From assembly GCA_937907605.1 (NCBI GenBank), contig CALCYI010000066.1, forward strand, positions 1-28,292: a stretch of 28,292 bases of DNA, written 5' to 3'. Below the pieces are notes generated by a model. The model saw only the letters and a list, made by a program, of their open reading frames with translations, did no database searches and was not told where the DNA came from. Position 1 is the stretch's first letter. The number at the start of each line of letters is the position of its first letter. The translations under genes were made by a program, and so were the position numbers. Positions 23,110 through 28,292 of this stretch are shown piece after piece. Origin of the DNA: an uncultured Clostridia bacterium (lineage in GTDB: Bacteria > Bacillota > Clostridia > Oscillospirales > Acutalibacteraceae).

Positions 23110-24258
23110 TCAGTATCTGTAATTAATGAAGTTTTCAAATAAAGGCGTATACCTCGAATTACTCTGAAGCATATAAGCGTAATCCTTAGCATTCACTATA
23201 CCATCTGAATTAACATCGCACATCATCATAGTAATTACAATTTCATCACCGTCATCAACCGAGAAGGTATGCTCAAGCGTAACTCCGTCACACTCAAAGG
23301 AAACGGTTTTTGAAAGCCCGCTTACGTTAACTGTAAAAGAGCCGTTATCAGTCGCCACTCCGTCAACAGTTGCGTTATCAAGTAAAATGTCGGACGCGTC
23401 GCCGTCAGGCGTATTCATTGCATATAGACTTCCGCTTACGGTATACTCAACGGGTTCAAAGTAGACATCAAATTTTCCGGTAAGCGACGGGTTAAAAATC
23501 TTAACGCCAAGATAATACTTTTCGCCCTTTGTAAGCGTTTTAGTCAAGCCGAAATCGGTTGAGCCCTGCTCGCTGTTAAATAGCGAGCCTCGGTCATCGT
23601 TATATGCAATCTGACTTTTATTTTCGTCGTATATATAACCAAGCGTGTCGTGCTTGCTCACGGAATAAAATCTGTACTGACCTGTATATTTACAGGTGTA
23701 CGGAAAATACGCAGTCATTCCTTTTTGAAGAGAAACGTGAATAACACCGGTTTTTACCTCCTCGCAAGAAAAGGATATATTATTCTTATATGCAAAGTAC
23801 AGCGCATATGAGCCCGAAACGGTGTTAACTATGAAATTGTCCTTTCTTACTGCGCCGTTATATGCAAAGGATTCATCCTTAATGCTTGTAACTCCGCTGC
23901 CGAGAGTAAGCGACATTAATTCAGGACAAGAGGAAAACGCGTATTCACCGATGGTTTTGAGAGAATCGGCTACCGTAACATTTCTTAACGCCTCGGCGCC
24001 CGAAAAGGCATAATTTCCGATACCGGTTACGCCCTCCTCAATTACAATATTCTCTATATCTAAAATAACATTACTCCAGGGCGTGCTTGCAACGGAGGTA
24101 TAGTCATCCATATTGCCGCTGCCGGTAATATAAAGCGTTTTTGTATCGCTGTCATAGCTCCAGCTTACGTCGTCCGCAAAGGCAATAACAGCGGAGAAAA
24201 CGGAAACGACCGTTAACGCAATTGCAGTAATTAAAGCTATTAACTTTTTGTTTTTCAT
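23110..24258 (-). CDS. Secreted leucine-rich-repeat protein with a single dockerin-like motif
   Basis: A 382-residue exported protein. A signal peptide (KNKK, hydrophobic core, cleavage around AFA-DD at residue 28) is followed by a BspA-type LRR_5 region (about 35-165) with repeats such as VTGIGNYAFSGAEALRNVTV and LKTIGEYAFSSCPELMSLTL. A beta-rich PPC-like domain (about 170-270) and a short beta domain follow. The C-terminus has one calcium-loop sequence, DVNSDGIVNAKDYAYML (348-364), with the Asp/Asn spacing of a type I dockerin F-hand. A true dockerin has two such repeats; only one is visible. Probable role: surface adhesion or complex assembly. Whether the half-dockerin binds a cohesin is unknown. 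Confidence 0.82.
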   Translation of the reverse strand: MKNKKLIALITAIALTVVSVFSAVIAFADDVSWSYDSDTKTLYITGSGNMDDYTSVASTPWSNVILDIENIVIEEGVTGIGNYAFSGAEALRNVTVADSLKTIGEYAFSSCPELMSLTLGSGVTSIKDESFAYNGAVRKDNFIVNTVSGSYALYFAYKNNISFSCEEVKTGVIHVSLQKGMTAYFPYTCKYTGQYRFYSVSKHDTLGYIYDENKSQIAYNDDRGSLFNSEQGSTDFGLTKTLTKGEKYYLGVKIFNPSLTGKFDVYFEPVEYTVSGSLYAMNTPDGDASDILLDNATVDGVATDNGSFTVNVSGLSKTVSFECDGVTLEHTFSVDDGDEIVITMMMCDVNSDGIVNAKDYAYMLQSNSRYTPLFENFINYRY

Positions 24259-24295
24259 TTTCTCACCTGCCCTTTACACAGACTTTTACATATGC

Positions 24296-24324
24296 ATTAT
24301 ATCATATATTATATAAATATGCAA
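24296..24324 (-). promoter_or_regulatory. Promoter of the LRR/dockerin-like gene
   Basis: On the minus strand, TTGCAT (24319-24324) and TATAAT (24296-24301) with 17 bp between; the -10 is preceded by TGA, an extended -10. The start near 24289 gives a ~30-base leader with AGGTGAG before the ATG. Confidence 0.7.
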
Positions 24325-24349
24325 TACTAAATGTTAATAATTTATGAAT

Positions 24350-24383
24350 AAAAAAGCTCCCGAAAGCATTTGCTTTCGGGAGC
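24350..24383 (-). terminator. Strong terminator of the unassigned RNA
   Basis: A perfect 12-bp stem GCTCCCGAAAGC/GCTTTCGGGAGC (24356-24367 with 24372-24383) with a 4-base loop, followed by six T on the minus strand. No protein gene lies upstream on this strand for over 440 bases, which is the main reason to suspect a non-coding transcript ending here. Confidence 0.9.
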
Positions 24384-24802
24384 ATTGTAATTATCTCATT
24401 GGACCAATCCTCATAATTAATAGGGTTTGTATTCCTTAAAATACTTTGTCCATTGGTCTGTACCTCATATTTATTTGTGAATGTACGGAATTTTTTATAG
24501 AGCTTATATGCTCTGATTATCGGCAGGAATATAATCTTATATATCTTTACTATTAAATTTTACAACACCTACAAGTATTGCCCAACCCTGCCAATAACTT
24601 TTAATAGCTTCATAAAGTCGTAATCCGTTATCAATATTATAATTGATTCAGCCGATTAATAATTACCGTTATTTTATCGGGATACTATGCAGGTGGCTAA
24701 GCTTTTTGGTTTAACATCCATCGGTTTAGCCCTCCTTTTTATATTTGAACTTCGGCTCTAACAAACTCCTCTTATCAATTCTGAGCCCCTTCTTAAGTTC
24801 AA
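24350..24802 (-). ncRNA. Candidate large structured non-coding RNA, about 450 nt, unassigned
   Basis: A promoter-to-terminator unit with no convincing gene. From the 5' end, stems visible by eye are TTGAACTT/AAGTTCAA (24745-24752 with 24795-24802) enclosing GGCTC/GAGCC; GGCTAA/TTAGCC (24695-24700 with 24726-24731); TAATC/GATTA enclosing ATCAAT/ATTGAT (24621-24658); GGCAGG/CCTGCC (24522-24527 with 24587-24592); AGAGC/GCTCT (24499-24514); GACCAAT/ATTGGTC enclosing GTATT/AATAC (24402-24458); and the terminator. I do not recognise it as tmRNA, RNase P or SRP RNA. The region 24690-24750 has a conserved-looking look and could belong to a known Clostridial family such as raiA, but I cannot establish that. 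A 15-codon ORF with a good ribosome site lies inside (start near 24720). Confidence 0.6.
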
Positions 24803-24806
24803 CTAA

Positions 24807-24835
24807 ATAATAGCATATTTATTGTAAAAAGTCAA
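24807..24835 (-). promoter_or_regulatory. Promoter of the unassigned RNA
   Basis: On the minus strand, TTGACT (24830-24835) and TATTAT (24807-24812) with 17 bp between. The predicted start is at 24799-24802, which coincides with the outer edge of the first stem (24802), as expected for a stable RNA. Confidence 0.8.
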
Positions 24836-24893
24836 TAGGTTTTTTCCACAAATATCGCTGTTTTTGGTAATTATAAACAATCGTTTAAAAATG

Positions 24894-24922
24894 TTGACTA
24901 TTGCCTTTTGATTTAGTATAAT
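24894..24922 (+). promoter_or_regulatory. Promoter of the DUF1292 gene
   Basis: TTGACT (24894-24899) and perfect TATAAT (24917-24922) with 17 bp between. It is divergent from the RNA promoter, with 58 bp between the two -35 boxes. Confidence 0.85.
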
Positions 24923-24929
24923 ATGAGTG

Positions 24930-24953
24930 TTGGGGGTGAAACCCCAAATTTTT
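24930..24953 (+). promoter_or_regulatory. 5'-end hairpin with T-run in the DUF1292 leader
   Basis: TTGGGG (24930-24935) pairs with CCCCAA (24942-24947), then ATTTTT. It begins at or next to the predicted transcription start (~24929) and ends shortly before AGGAGG. It may be an mRNA-stabilising 5' hairpin; a 6-bp stem this close to the start is unlikely to be an efficient terminator. Confidence 0.5.
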
Positions 24954-24969
24954 ATCAGGAGGATTTCTT

Positions 24970-25290
24970 ATGGATAATGAAGAGCTCTATATGCCCGATA
25001 TTTTATCAGTAACCGACGACGACGGAAACGAAATTGAATTTGAGCTTCTTGAAAGATATGAAACCGACGAGGCGGTTTACGTTGCGATTACCGAATACCG
25101 CGACGACGAAACCGATATAGTTGAAGGCGATTTTGAGGTAATTATCCTCAAGGTTGTTGAAGGCGAGGACGGAGAGGAATATCTTGAGGAAATCCAGGAC
25201 GATATGGAATACGAACAGGTTTCCGATATTCTCATGGCAAAGGTAGAGGAAAAATACGAGGTCGAATATTTTGACCCCGATTTGCAATAA
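24970..25290 (+). CDS. DUF1292 acidic protein (YrzB-like)
   Basis: A 106-residue, very acidic protein of the DUF1292 family (B. subtilis YrzB). The family pattern is seen as ILSVTDDDGNEIEFELLERYE, then VYVAITEY and, after an acidic linker, FEVIILKVVEGEDGEEYLEEI. There is no signal peptide or membrane segment. AGGAGG stands 7 bases ahead of the ATG. Function is unknown; family members often lie in the yrrK-yrzB-yrrL region, but here it stands alone between two RNA genes. The promoter for 6S RNA begins inside its last codons. Confidence 0.9.
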   Translation: MDNEELYMPDILSVTDDDGNEIEFELLERYETDEAVYVAITEYRDDETDIVEGDFEVIILKVVEGEDGEEYLEEIQDDMEYEQVSDILMAKVEEKYEVEYFDPDLQ

Positions 25291-25299
25291 TTATATTAA
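25271..25299 (+). promoter_or_regulatory. Candidate promoter of 6S RNA inside the DUF1292 gene
   Basis: TTGACC (25271-25276) lies in the last codons of the DUF1292 gene, and TATTAA (25294-25299) just after its stop, with 17 bp between. The predicted start near 25306 matches the base of the 6S closing stem. Confidence 0.6.
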
Positions 25300-25306
25300 C
25301 GATAGT

Positions 25307-25510
25307 AGTCTGTGCATCTCGACAACCGCAGTTTAAATAACCCGAACAAATCATATTAAGGGATTCAAGCTCCGTATGTGGGTATGCAGACCTCCCTGCC
25401 CCGTGCTATATGCACCGGGAGGACGTTGGGAGCACAAAGCATATGGGATGAAGCCCACCTGCGTTTAACAGCAGGTTATCTTCAACTGCGGCGGATGTGC
25501 GGATTAGATT
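25307..25510 (+). ncRNA. ssrS: 6S RNA
   Basis: A ~200-base single long hairpin with a large central bubble, the 6S form that traps housekeeping RNA polymerase in stationary phase. The closing stem pairs 25307-25318 (AGTCTGTGCATC) with 25494-25505, with several G-U pairs, and then CCGCAGTT (25326-25333) with AACTGCGG (25484-25491). The bubble's 3' strand holds the small hairpin ACCTGC...GCAGGT (25457-25476) common in Firmicutes 6S. The apical arm has CCTCCC...GGGAGG and the typical GATGAAGCCCACCTGCG. No ORF overlaps it. A strong terminator follows directly. I identify it by structure and remembered family sequence. Confidence 0.88.
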
Positions 25511-25550
25511 AAAAGGCTGATTCACTTGTTAGGTGAATCGGCCTTTAATT
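25511..25550. terminator. Terminator shared by 6S RNA and the M14 peptidase
   Basis: A 15-bp stem (AAAGGCTGATTCAC with GTGAATCGGCCTTT, 25512-25525 with 25533-25546), with one position that is a G-U pair only on the plus strand. It has T-runs on both outer sides (TTTAATTTT on plus). It ends at 25550, next to the M14 stop at 25551-25553, so it can serve both convergent transcripts. Confidence 0.9.
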
Positions 25551-27065
25551 TTACATATTATTTATTGCCCAGAGCGCAGCCGCAGGAATAACGTTTTTAT
25601 TCTGATTCCAGATTGTTGGGAATTCCTTGATATTAACCGGTGCGGCGCTCTTGCCTGTTTCAATAGTCAGTGTCGGTATTTTATTTGCATATCCTACCCA
25701 GTCGCCGTAGCAGGGACCGACCTTAAGACCGCTTCCCGACGATCTTGCGGCGCGGTAACCCGTGAGCTTATGCACAACGCTGAAAAGCTGGTTATTCTTC
25801 TTAGCCAGAGCTTTGGGTTGTGAAAAATCACGGTAAATAATCGAGCCCGTTGAATGATAGCTAAGTACAACCTTGGGCTTAACGCGCTTAATCTGGTTCA
25901 TCATAATCACCGTTTCCTTTTCTGAGGCGGCGTACGGACCCTTGTACATTTCGTTATTATAGTGATTTATCGTTTTCTTTTTCTTGAAATTCAGAGGATA
26001 GTTACGGTTTAAGTCAACTCCCCTTGCGTTAGCCTTCCAGCGTGTATAGTAAGTTTTTTTGCCCTTACCGTATTTTTTGCAGAGCTTCTTTGCATTGTTC
26101 CTGAGCTTTGCATTACTGATACCGTTAAGACCGTACTGGCTTATTGCTACGCCGTCGGGATTAACCATGGGAACTATGTGGAGGCATACCTTGTCAAATA
26201 TTTCGCTGTAATACATACCGTTATAGGTACCCGTATAATAGTTAGCGCAGATACATTCAAGCTGTCTCATTACAAGCAGAGAATTAATATATTCCCTTGC
26301 GTGCATCGTAGCCTGAACTATCATATGCTTTTTAGCGTCCTTATTGCCGACAACGACCTCGTAAATATTCCTGTTGTCATAGGTTTTGCCCATGGACGAA
26401 TATGTAAACAACTCAGGATATTTAGCCTTGAGTTTTTCAAGGTCGGACTTCATATCCTTATAACAATATTTGGCGTCCCATACATTAACAGTTTTCATAT
26501 CCGCAGCGCTGAAATAAGTACCCTTTCTGCGCGCAACGATATTAACGGTGAAAACTAACCTTTTACCGCTGCTGTCTGCCGCAGTAGCAGTAATCTGCGC
26601 CTTACCGACGCTGACGCCCTGAACGACGCCGCTCTGGCTTACGGTAGCAACTTTTGCATTTGAGGTGCTCCACTTAATGCTTTTATTCTTTGCATCAGCG
26701 GGAAGAACACTTACCGTTATCTTCCTCGTCTGCTTTACCGCAAGAGAAAAGCTGACAGTGGAGGGATAGAGCGCCTTAATCTGTTTAACAAGCCCTACCT
26801 GCACAGGAGGCTTAGTTGTAGTCTCCGTAACGGGTTCCGTCGTCGGCTCACTCACAGGCTCAAAAGCAGGCTCCGACGAAAGCTCAGTCGTTGTTTCCTC
26901 ATCTTCCTGCGTAGTAATTTCCTCCGACTGAATGGTTGTTGTATCCTCGACCTGTGAGGTTGTAGTGTCCTCGGTATCCTCGGCGTTAACAGACATTAAT
27001 CCGCAACTGAAAACGCTGAGCGCCATAATAACAACCATAAACAGAGAAATAAGTTTTTTTGACAT
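25551..27065 (-). CDS. Secreted M14 zinc carboxypeptidase with Big_2 domain
   Basis: A 504-residue exported peptidase. A signal peptide (cleavage after VNA, about 28) is followed by a Thr/Glu/Pro-rich linker (30-88, repeated TTT and EP units) of the kind used to span the wall. A bacterial Ig-like Big_2 domain follows (about 92-178, KWSTSNAKVATVSQSGVVQGVSVG). The M14 domain (about 200-504) has metal ligands H255-x-x-E258 (MHARE) and H404 (SYHSTG), substrate-binding N353-R354 (DLNRNYP) and catalytic E469 (TIETG), all intact. M14 enzymes of this shape remove C-terminal residues or cleave gamma-D-Glu-diaminopimelate bonds in wall peptides. It lies 25 bases downstream of the SDR gene, without its own clear promoter. 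Confidence 0.92.
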   Translation of the reverse strand: MSKKLISLFMVVIMALSVFSCGLMSVNAEDTEDTTTSQVEDTTTIQSEEITTQEDEETTTELSSEPAFEPVSEPTTEPVTETTTKPPVQVGLVKQIKALYPSTVSFSLAVKQTRKITVSVLPADAKNKSIKWSTSNAKVATVSQSGVVQGVSVGKAQITATAADSSGKRLVFTVNIVARRKGTYFSAADMKTVNVWDAKYCYKDMKSDLEKLKAKYPELFTYSSMGKTYDNRNIYEVVVGNKDAKKHMIVQATMHAREYINSLLVMRQLECICANYYTGTYNGMYYSEIFDKVCLHIVPMVNPDGVAISQYGLNGISNAKLRNNAKKLCKKYGKGKKTYYTRWKANARGVDLNRNYPLNFKKKKTINHYNNEMYKGPYAASEKETVIMMNQIKRVKPKVVLSYHSTGSIIYRDFSQPKALAKKNNQLFSVVHKLTGYRAARSSGSGLKVGPCYGDWVGYANKIPTLTIETGKSAAPVNIKEFPTIWNQNKNVIPAAALWAINNM

Positions 27066-27090
27066 AAAAAGTATACCTAAACCTTAATAA

Positions 27091-28110
27091 TTATTCGCCC
27101 TTCATTTCAAGAAGCTGCTGTGTACCCTCAAAGGAAGCCTTTGAAAGCGCGATGGAGTCAAAAATTGCAAGCTCGATATCGTCGGGGGTGCATCCGAGCT
27201 CCTTAGTATCGTCGGTGGGGATGAAGAGATTCATACCCATAATATCGGCAAGACCCACAGGGTCGATACCGCTTTCGATACCCCTCTTTTTATAATCAGC
27301 TCTCATAGTGAGACCGAAAGCCTTGAACATCCACTTAGGAATATCGACAATCTTTCTGTCCTCTTCGCCGTCCATAGCCCTGTAAACAATCTTAAGGAAC
27401 TGGCGCCATGTGAGGTTATAGCAGGAAATGCCGTACGCTCTCGCGCCCTTAACCTGCTCAGCAGCGCCCACGATAGCCTCGCCTACCTGACGTACGGTGA
27501 GCATAGCCGTACCGCCTGCGGGATAGAAGGTTGCGGGCATTTTTTCGAATCTCTGGAGCTGTTCAATAAGGATAACCCAAACGGGCTTACGTCCCGGCTG
27601 AGTTCCGAAAATATAGGGAAGCTCAAGAACGGCTACGCCCATATCGTCGTCGGCATACTTAAACGCAGTTTCCTCCTGGTCGATTCTCGAACGGATATAC
27701 GGATGCTGTTCGCAAAGCTTCATATCGGGACGCTCCTTAGCGAGCCACGAAAAGTAAGAGCCGAGCACAACGCATCTTTTAACTCCGCATTTCTTCGCCA
27801 TTGCAAGACAGCGGTCAACGGGGTCAATATTATATTTCTTATATGCGTCATAAACTGGAGCGGGAAATTCAACTCTCTCATCAACGCCCGCTGCATATAC
27901 GAACGCGTCAACGCCTGTCATTGCCGCCTCAAGCTCCTCATCGGAAAGCTCAAGGAAGTTACCGAAGGAAATTTCCATCTCTTCGGGAATCGGCGCTCCT
28001 TCGGGAAGCGGAGGAAGAGCAATAGTCTTTACCTTATGTCCTCTGTCGATAAAAATCTGAGCTGCTGCAGAGCCTAAAAGACCTGTACCGCCGAAAATAA
28101 GAACGTTCAT
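27091..28110 (-). CDS. NAD-dependent epimerase/dehydratase-like SDR protein
   Basis: A 339-residue extended or atypical short-chain dehydrogenase/reductase. The nucleotide-binding GGTGLLG is at residues 7-13 (MNVLIFGGTGLLGSAAAQIF). The pattern continues with FVYAAGVDERVEFP and CVVLGSYFSWLAKERP, and a substrate-side stretch LELPYIFGTQPGRKPVW. The usual Tyr-x3-Lys catalytic pair is not evident, so it may be an atypical (NmrA-like) SDR that binds the cofactor without classic catalysis. It has a consensus promoter, and GGAGG before the ATG at 28110. It is probably co-transcribed with the M14 gene. Substrate is unknown. Confidence 0.85.
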   Translation of the reverse strand: MNVLIFGGTGLLGSAAAQIFIDRGHKVKTIALPPLPEGAPIPEEMEISFGNFLELSDEELEAAMTGVDAFVYAAGVDERVEFPAPVYDAYKKYNIDPVDRCLAMAKKCGVKRCVVLGSYFSWLAKERPDMKLCEQHPYIRSRIDQEETAFKYADDDMGVAVLELPYIFGTQPGRKPVWVILIEQLQRFEKMPATFYPAGGTAMLTVRQVGEAIVGAAEQVKGARAYGISCYNLTWRQFLKIVYRAMDGEEDRKIVDIPKWMFKAFGLTMRADYKKRGIESGIDPVGLADIMGMNLFIPTDDTKELGCTPDDIELAIFDSIALSKASFEGTQQLLEMKGE

Positions 28111-28142
28111 AATATACCTCCAAATAAATTACTATTTTATTT

Positions 28143-28171
28143 ATTATACCATTCACTTTACATTCAGTCAA
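28143..28171 (-). promoter_or_regulatory. Promoter of the SDR gene
   Basis: On the minus strand, TTGACT (28166-28171) and perfect TATAAT (28143-28148) with 17 bp between. The -35 abuts the stop codon of the upstream gene (28172-28174). Confidence 0.8.
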
Positions 28172-28292
28172 CTAAACCGCGTGAATTTTATTTACTATAT
28201 CGTCGTGCTTTCCGTCAAGCGAATACTTTTTATCCCGTCTTTTTTCAAAGAACCTAACGGCTACCTGACCGAACTGAGCGTACGAGAGCACG
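28172..28292 (-). CDS. C-terminal end of an unidentified protein (cut by window edge)
   Basis: The last 39 or so codons of a minus-strand gene, which I translated directly. The visible sequence has VLSYAQFGQVAVRFFEKRRD, a Lys/Asp-rich stretch, and ends HDDIVNKIHAV before a TAG stop at 28172-28174. The composition and frame suggest real coding sequence, and the SDR promoter begins immediately after its stop. I do not recognise the family from this fragment. Confidence 0.6.
   Translation of the reverse strand, partial: VLSYAQFGQVAVRFFEKRRDKKYSLDGKHDDIVNKIHAV

Noticed and set aside
24385..24560. A protein-like open frame on the minus strand inside the candidate RNA (with TNKYEVQTNGQSILRNTN)
   Set aside because: It has no start codon or ribosome site, is preceded by in-frame stops, and runs straight through the terminator stem; an open frame of this length is expected in AT-rich DNA. 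A decayed gene cannot be fully excluded.
24690..24750. c-di-GMP-I riboswitch, suggested by AGGGCTAAACC and CCGATGG
   Set aside because: The order and spacing of the GEMM conserved segments are not met, and no controlled gene follows.
25533..25823. Plus-strand ORF of 96 codons after 6S RNA
   Set aside because: It starts within the shared terminator and is antisense to the C-terminus of the M14 peptidase.
1..28292. CRISPR array, insertion sequence or prophage
   Set aside because: No regularly spaced repeats, transposase, integrase or phage structural genes were seen on either strand.

Overview
The window looks like a chromosomal backbone segment from a Gram-positive, spore-forming member of the Clostridia, most likely Oscillospiraceae/Ruminococcus-like. 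The grounds are a spoIIAA-spoIIAB-sigF operon, a probable spoVM, remA, a T-box leader on valS, a PASTA kinase, 6S RNA, near-consensus sigma-A promoters (TTGACN, 17 bp, TATNAT) and two secreted proteins, one with a dockerin-like motif and one with a Thr/Glu-rich linker. No phage, IS element or CRISPR array was seen.

Layout. 1-1389 (minus): dgt-like HD hydrolase followed by dnaG, cut by the window edge. 1467-2359 (plus): membrane-anchored metallophosphoesterase, sharing a bidirectional terminator with a secreted LCAT-like hydrolase (2394-3884, minus). 4000-4285 (plus): tRNA-Trp with its own promoter and a long terminator hairpin, then a structured element whose two arms copy the tRNA T arm. 4293-9750 (minus): T-box leader, valS, folC, a hairpin, then spoIIAA-spoIIAB-sigF. 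9772-22973 (minus): a long housekeeping cluster in the order yicC, remA, gmk, rpoZ, priA, def, fmt, yugP-type protease, rsmB, rlmN, prpC, prkC, rsgA, thiN, a 48-residue membrane peptide and spoVM. This matches the B. subtilis yloC-spoVM order as I know it, except that coaBC and rpe are missing and the protease is inserted. Most junctions overlap or are a few bases long, so it reads as one or a few transcripts starting at the promoter at 23001-23029.

23073-28292 is more accessory. It holds a secreted LRR/dockerin-like protein; a roughly 450-nt promoter-to-terminator region rich in hairpins with no convincing gene (candidate large non-coding RNA, 24350-24802, minus); a divergent DUF1292 gene (24970-25290, plus); 6S RNA (25307-25510, plus), whose promoter starts inside the DUF1292 gene; a secreted M14 carboxypeptidase; an SDR-like protein; and the end of an unidentified gene.

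How they fit together. The long cluster combines nucleotide supply (gmk), transcription (rpoZ), replication restart (priA), initiator-Met formylation and deformylation (fmt, def), rRNA methylation (rsmB, rlmN), ribosome maturation (rsgA), an opposed Ser/Thr kinase and phosphatase (prkC, prpC), and spore-coat assembly (spoVM). The spoIIA operon makes the forespore sigma factor and its anti-sigma switch. The items most worth follow-up are the unassigned structured RNA, the tRNA-derived element, and the spoVM call with its partner peptide, both too short for ordinary gene callers.
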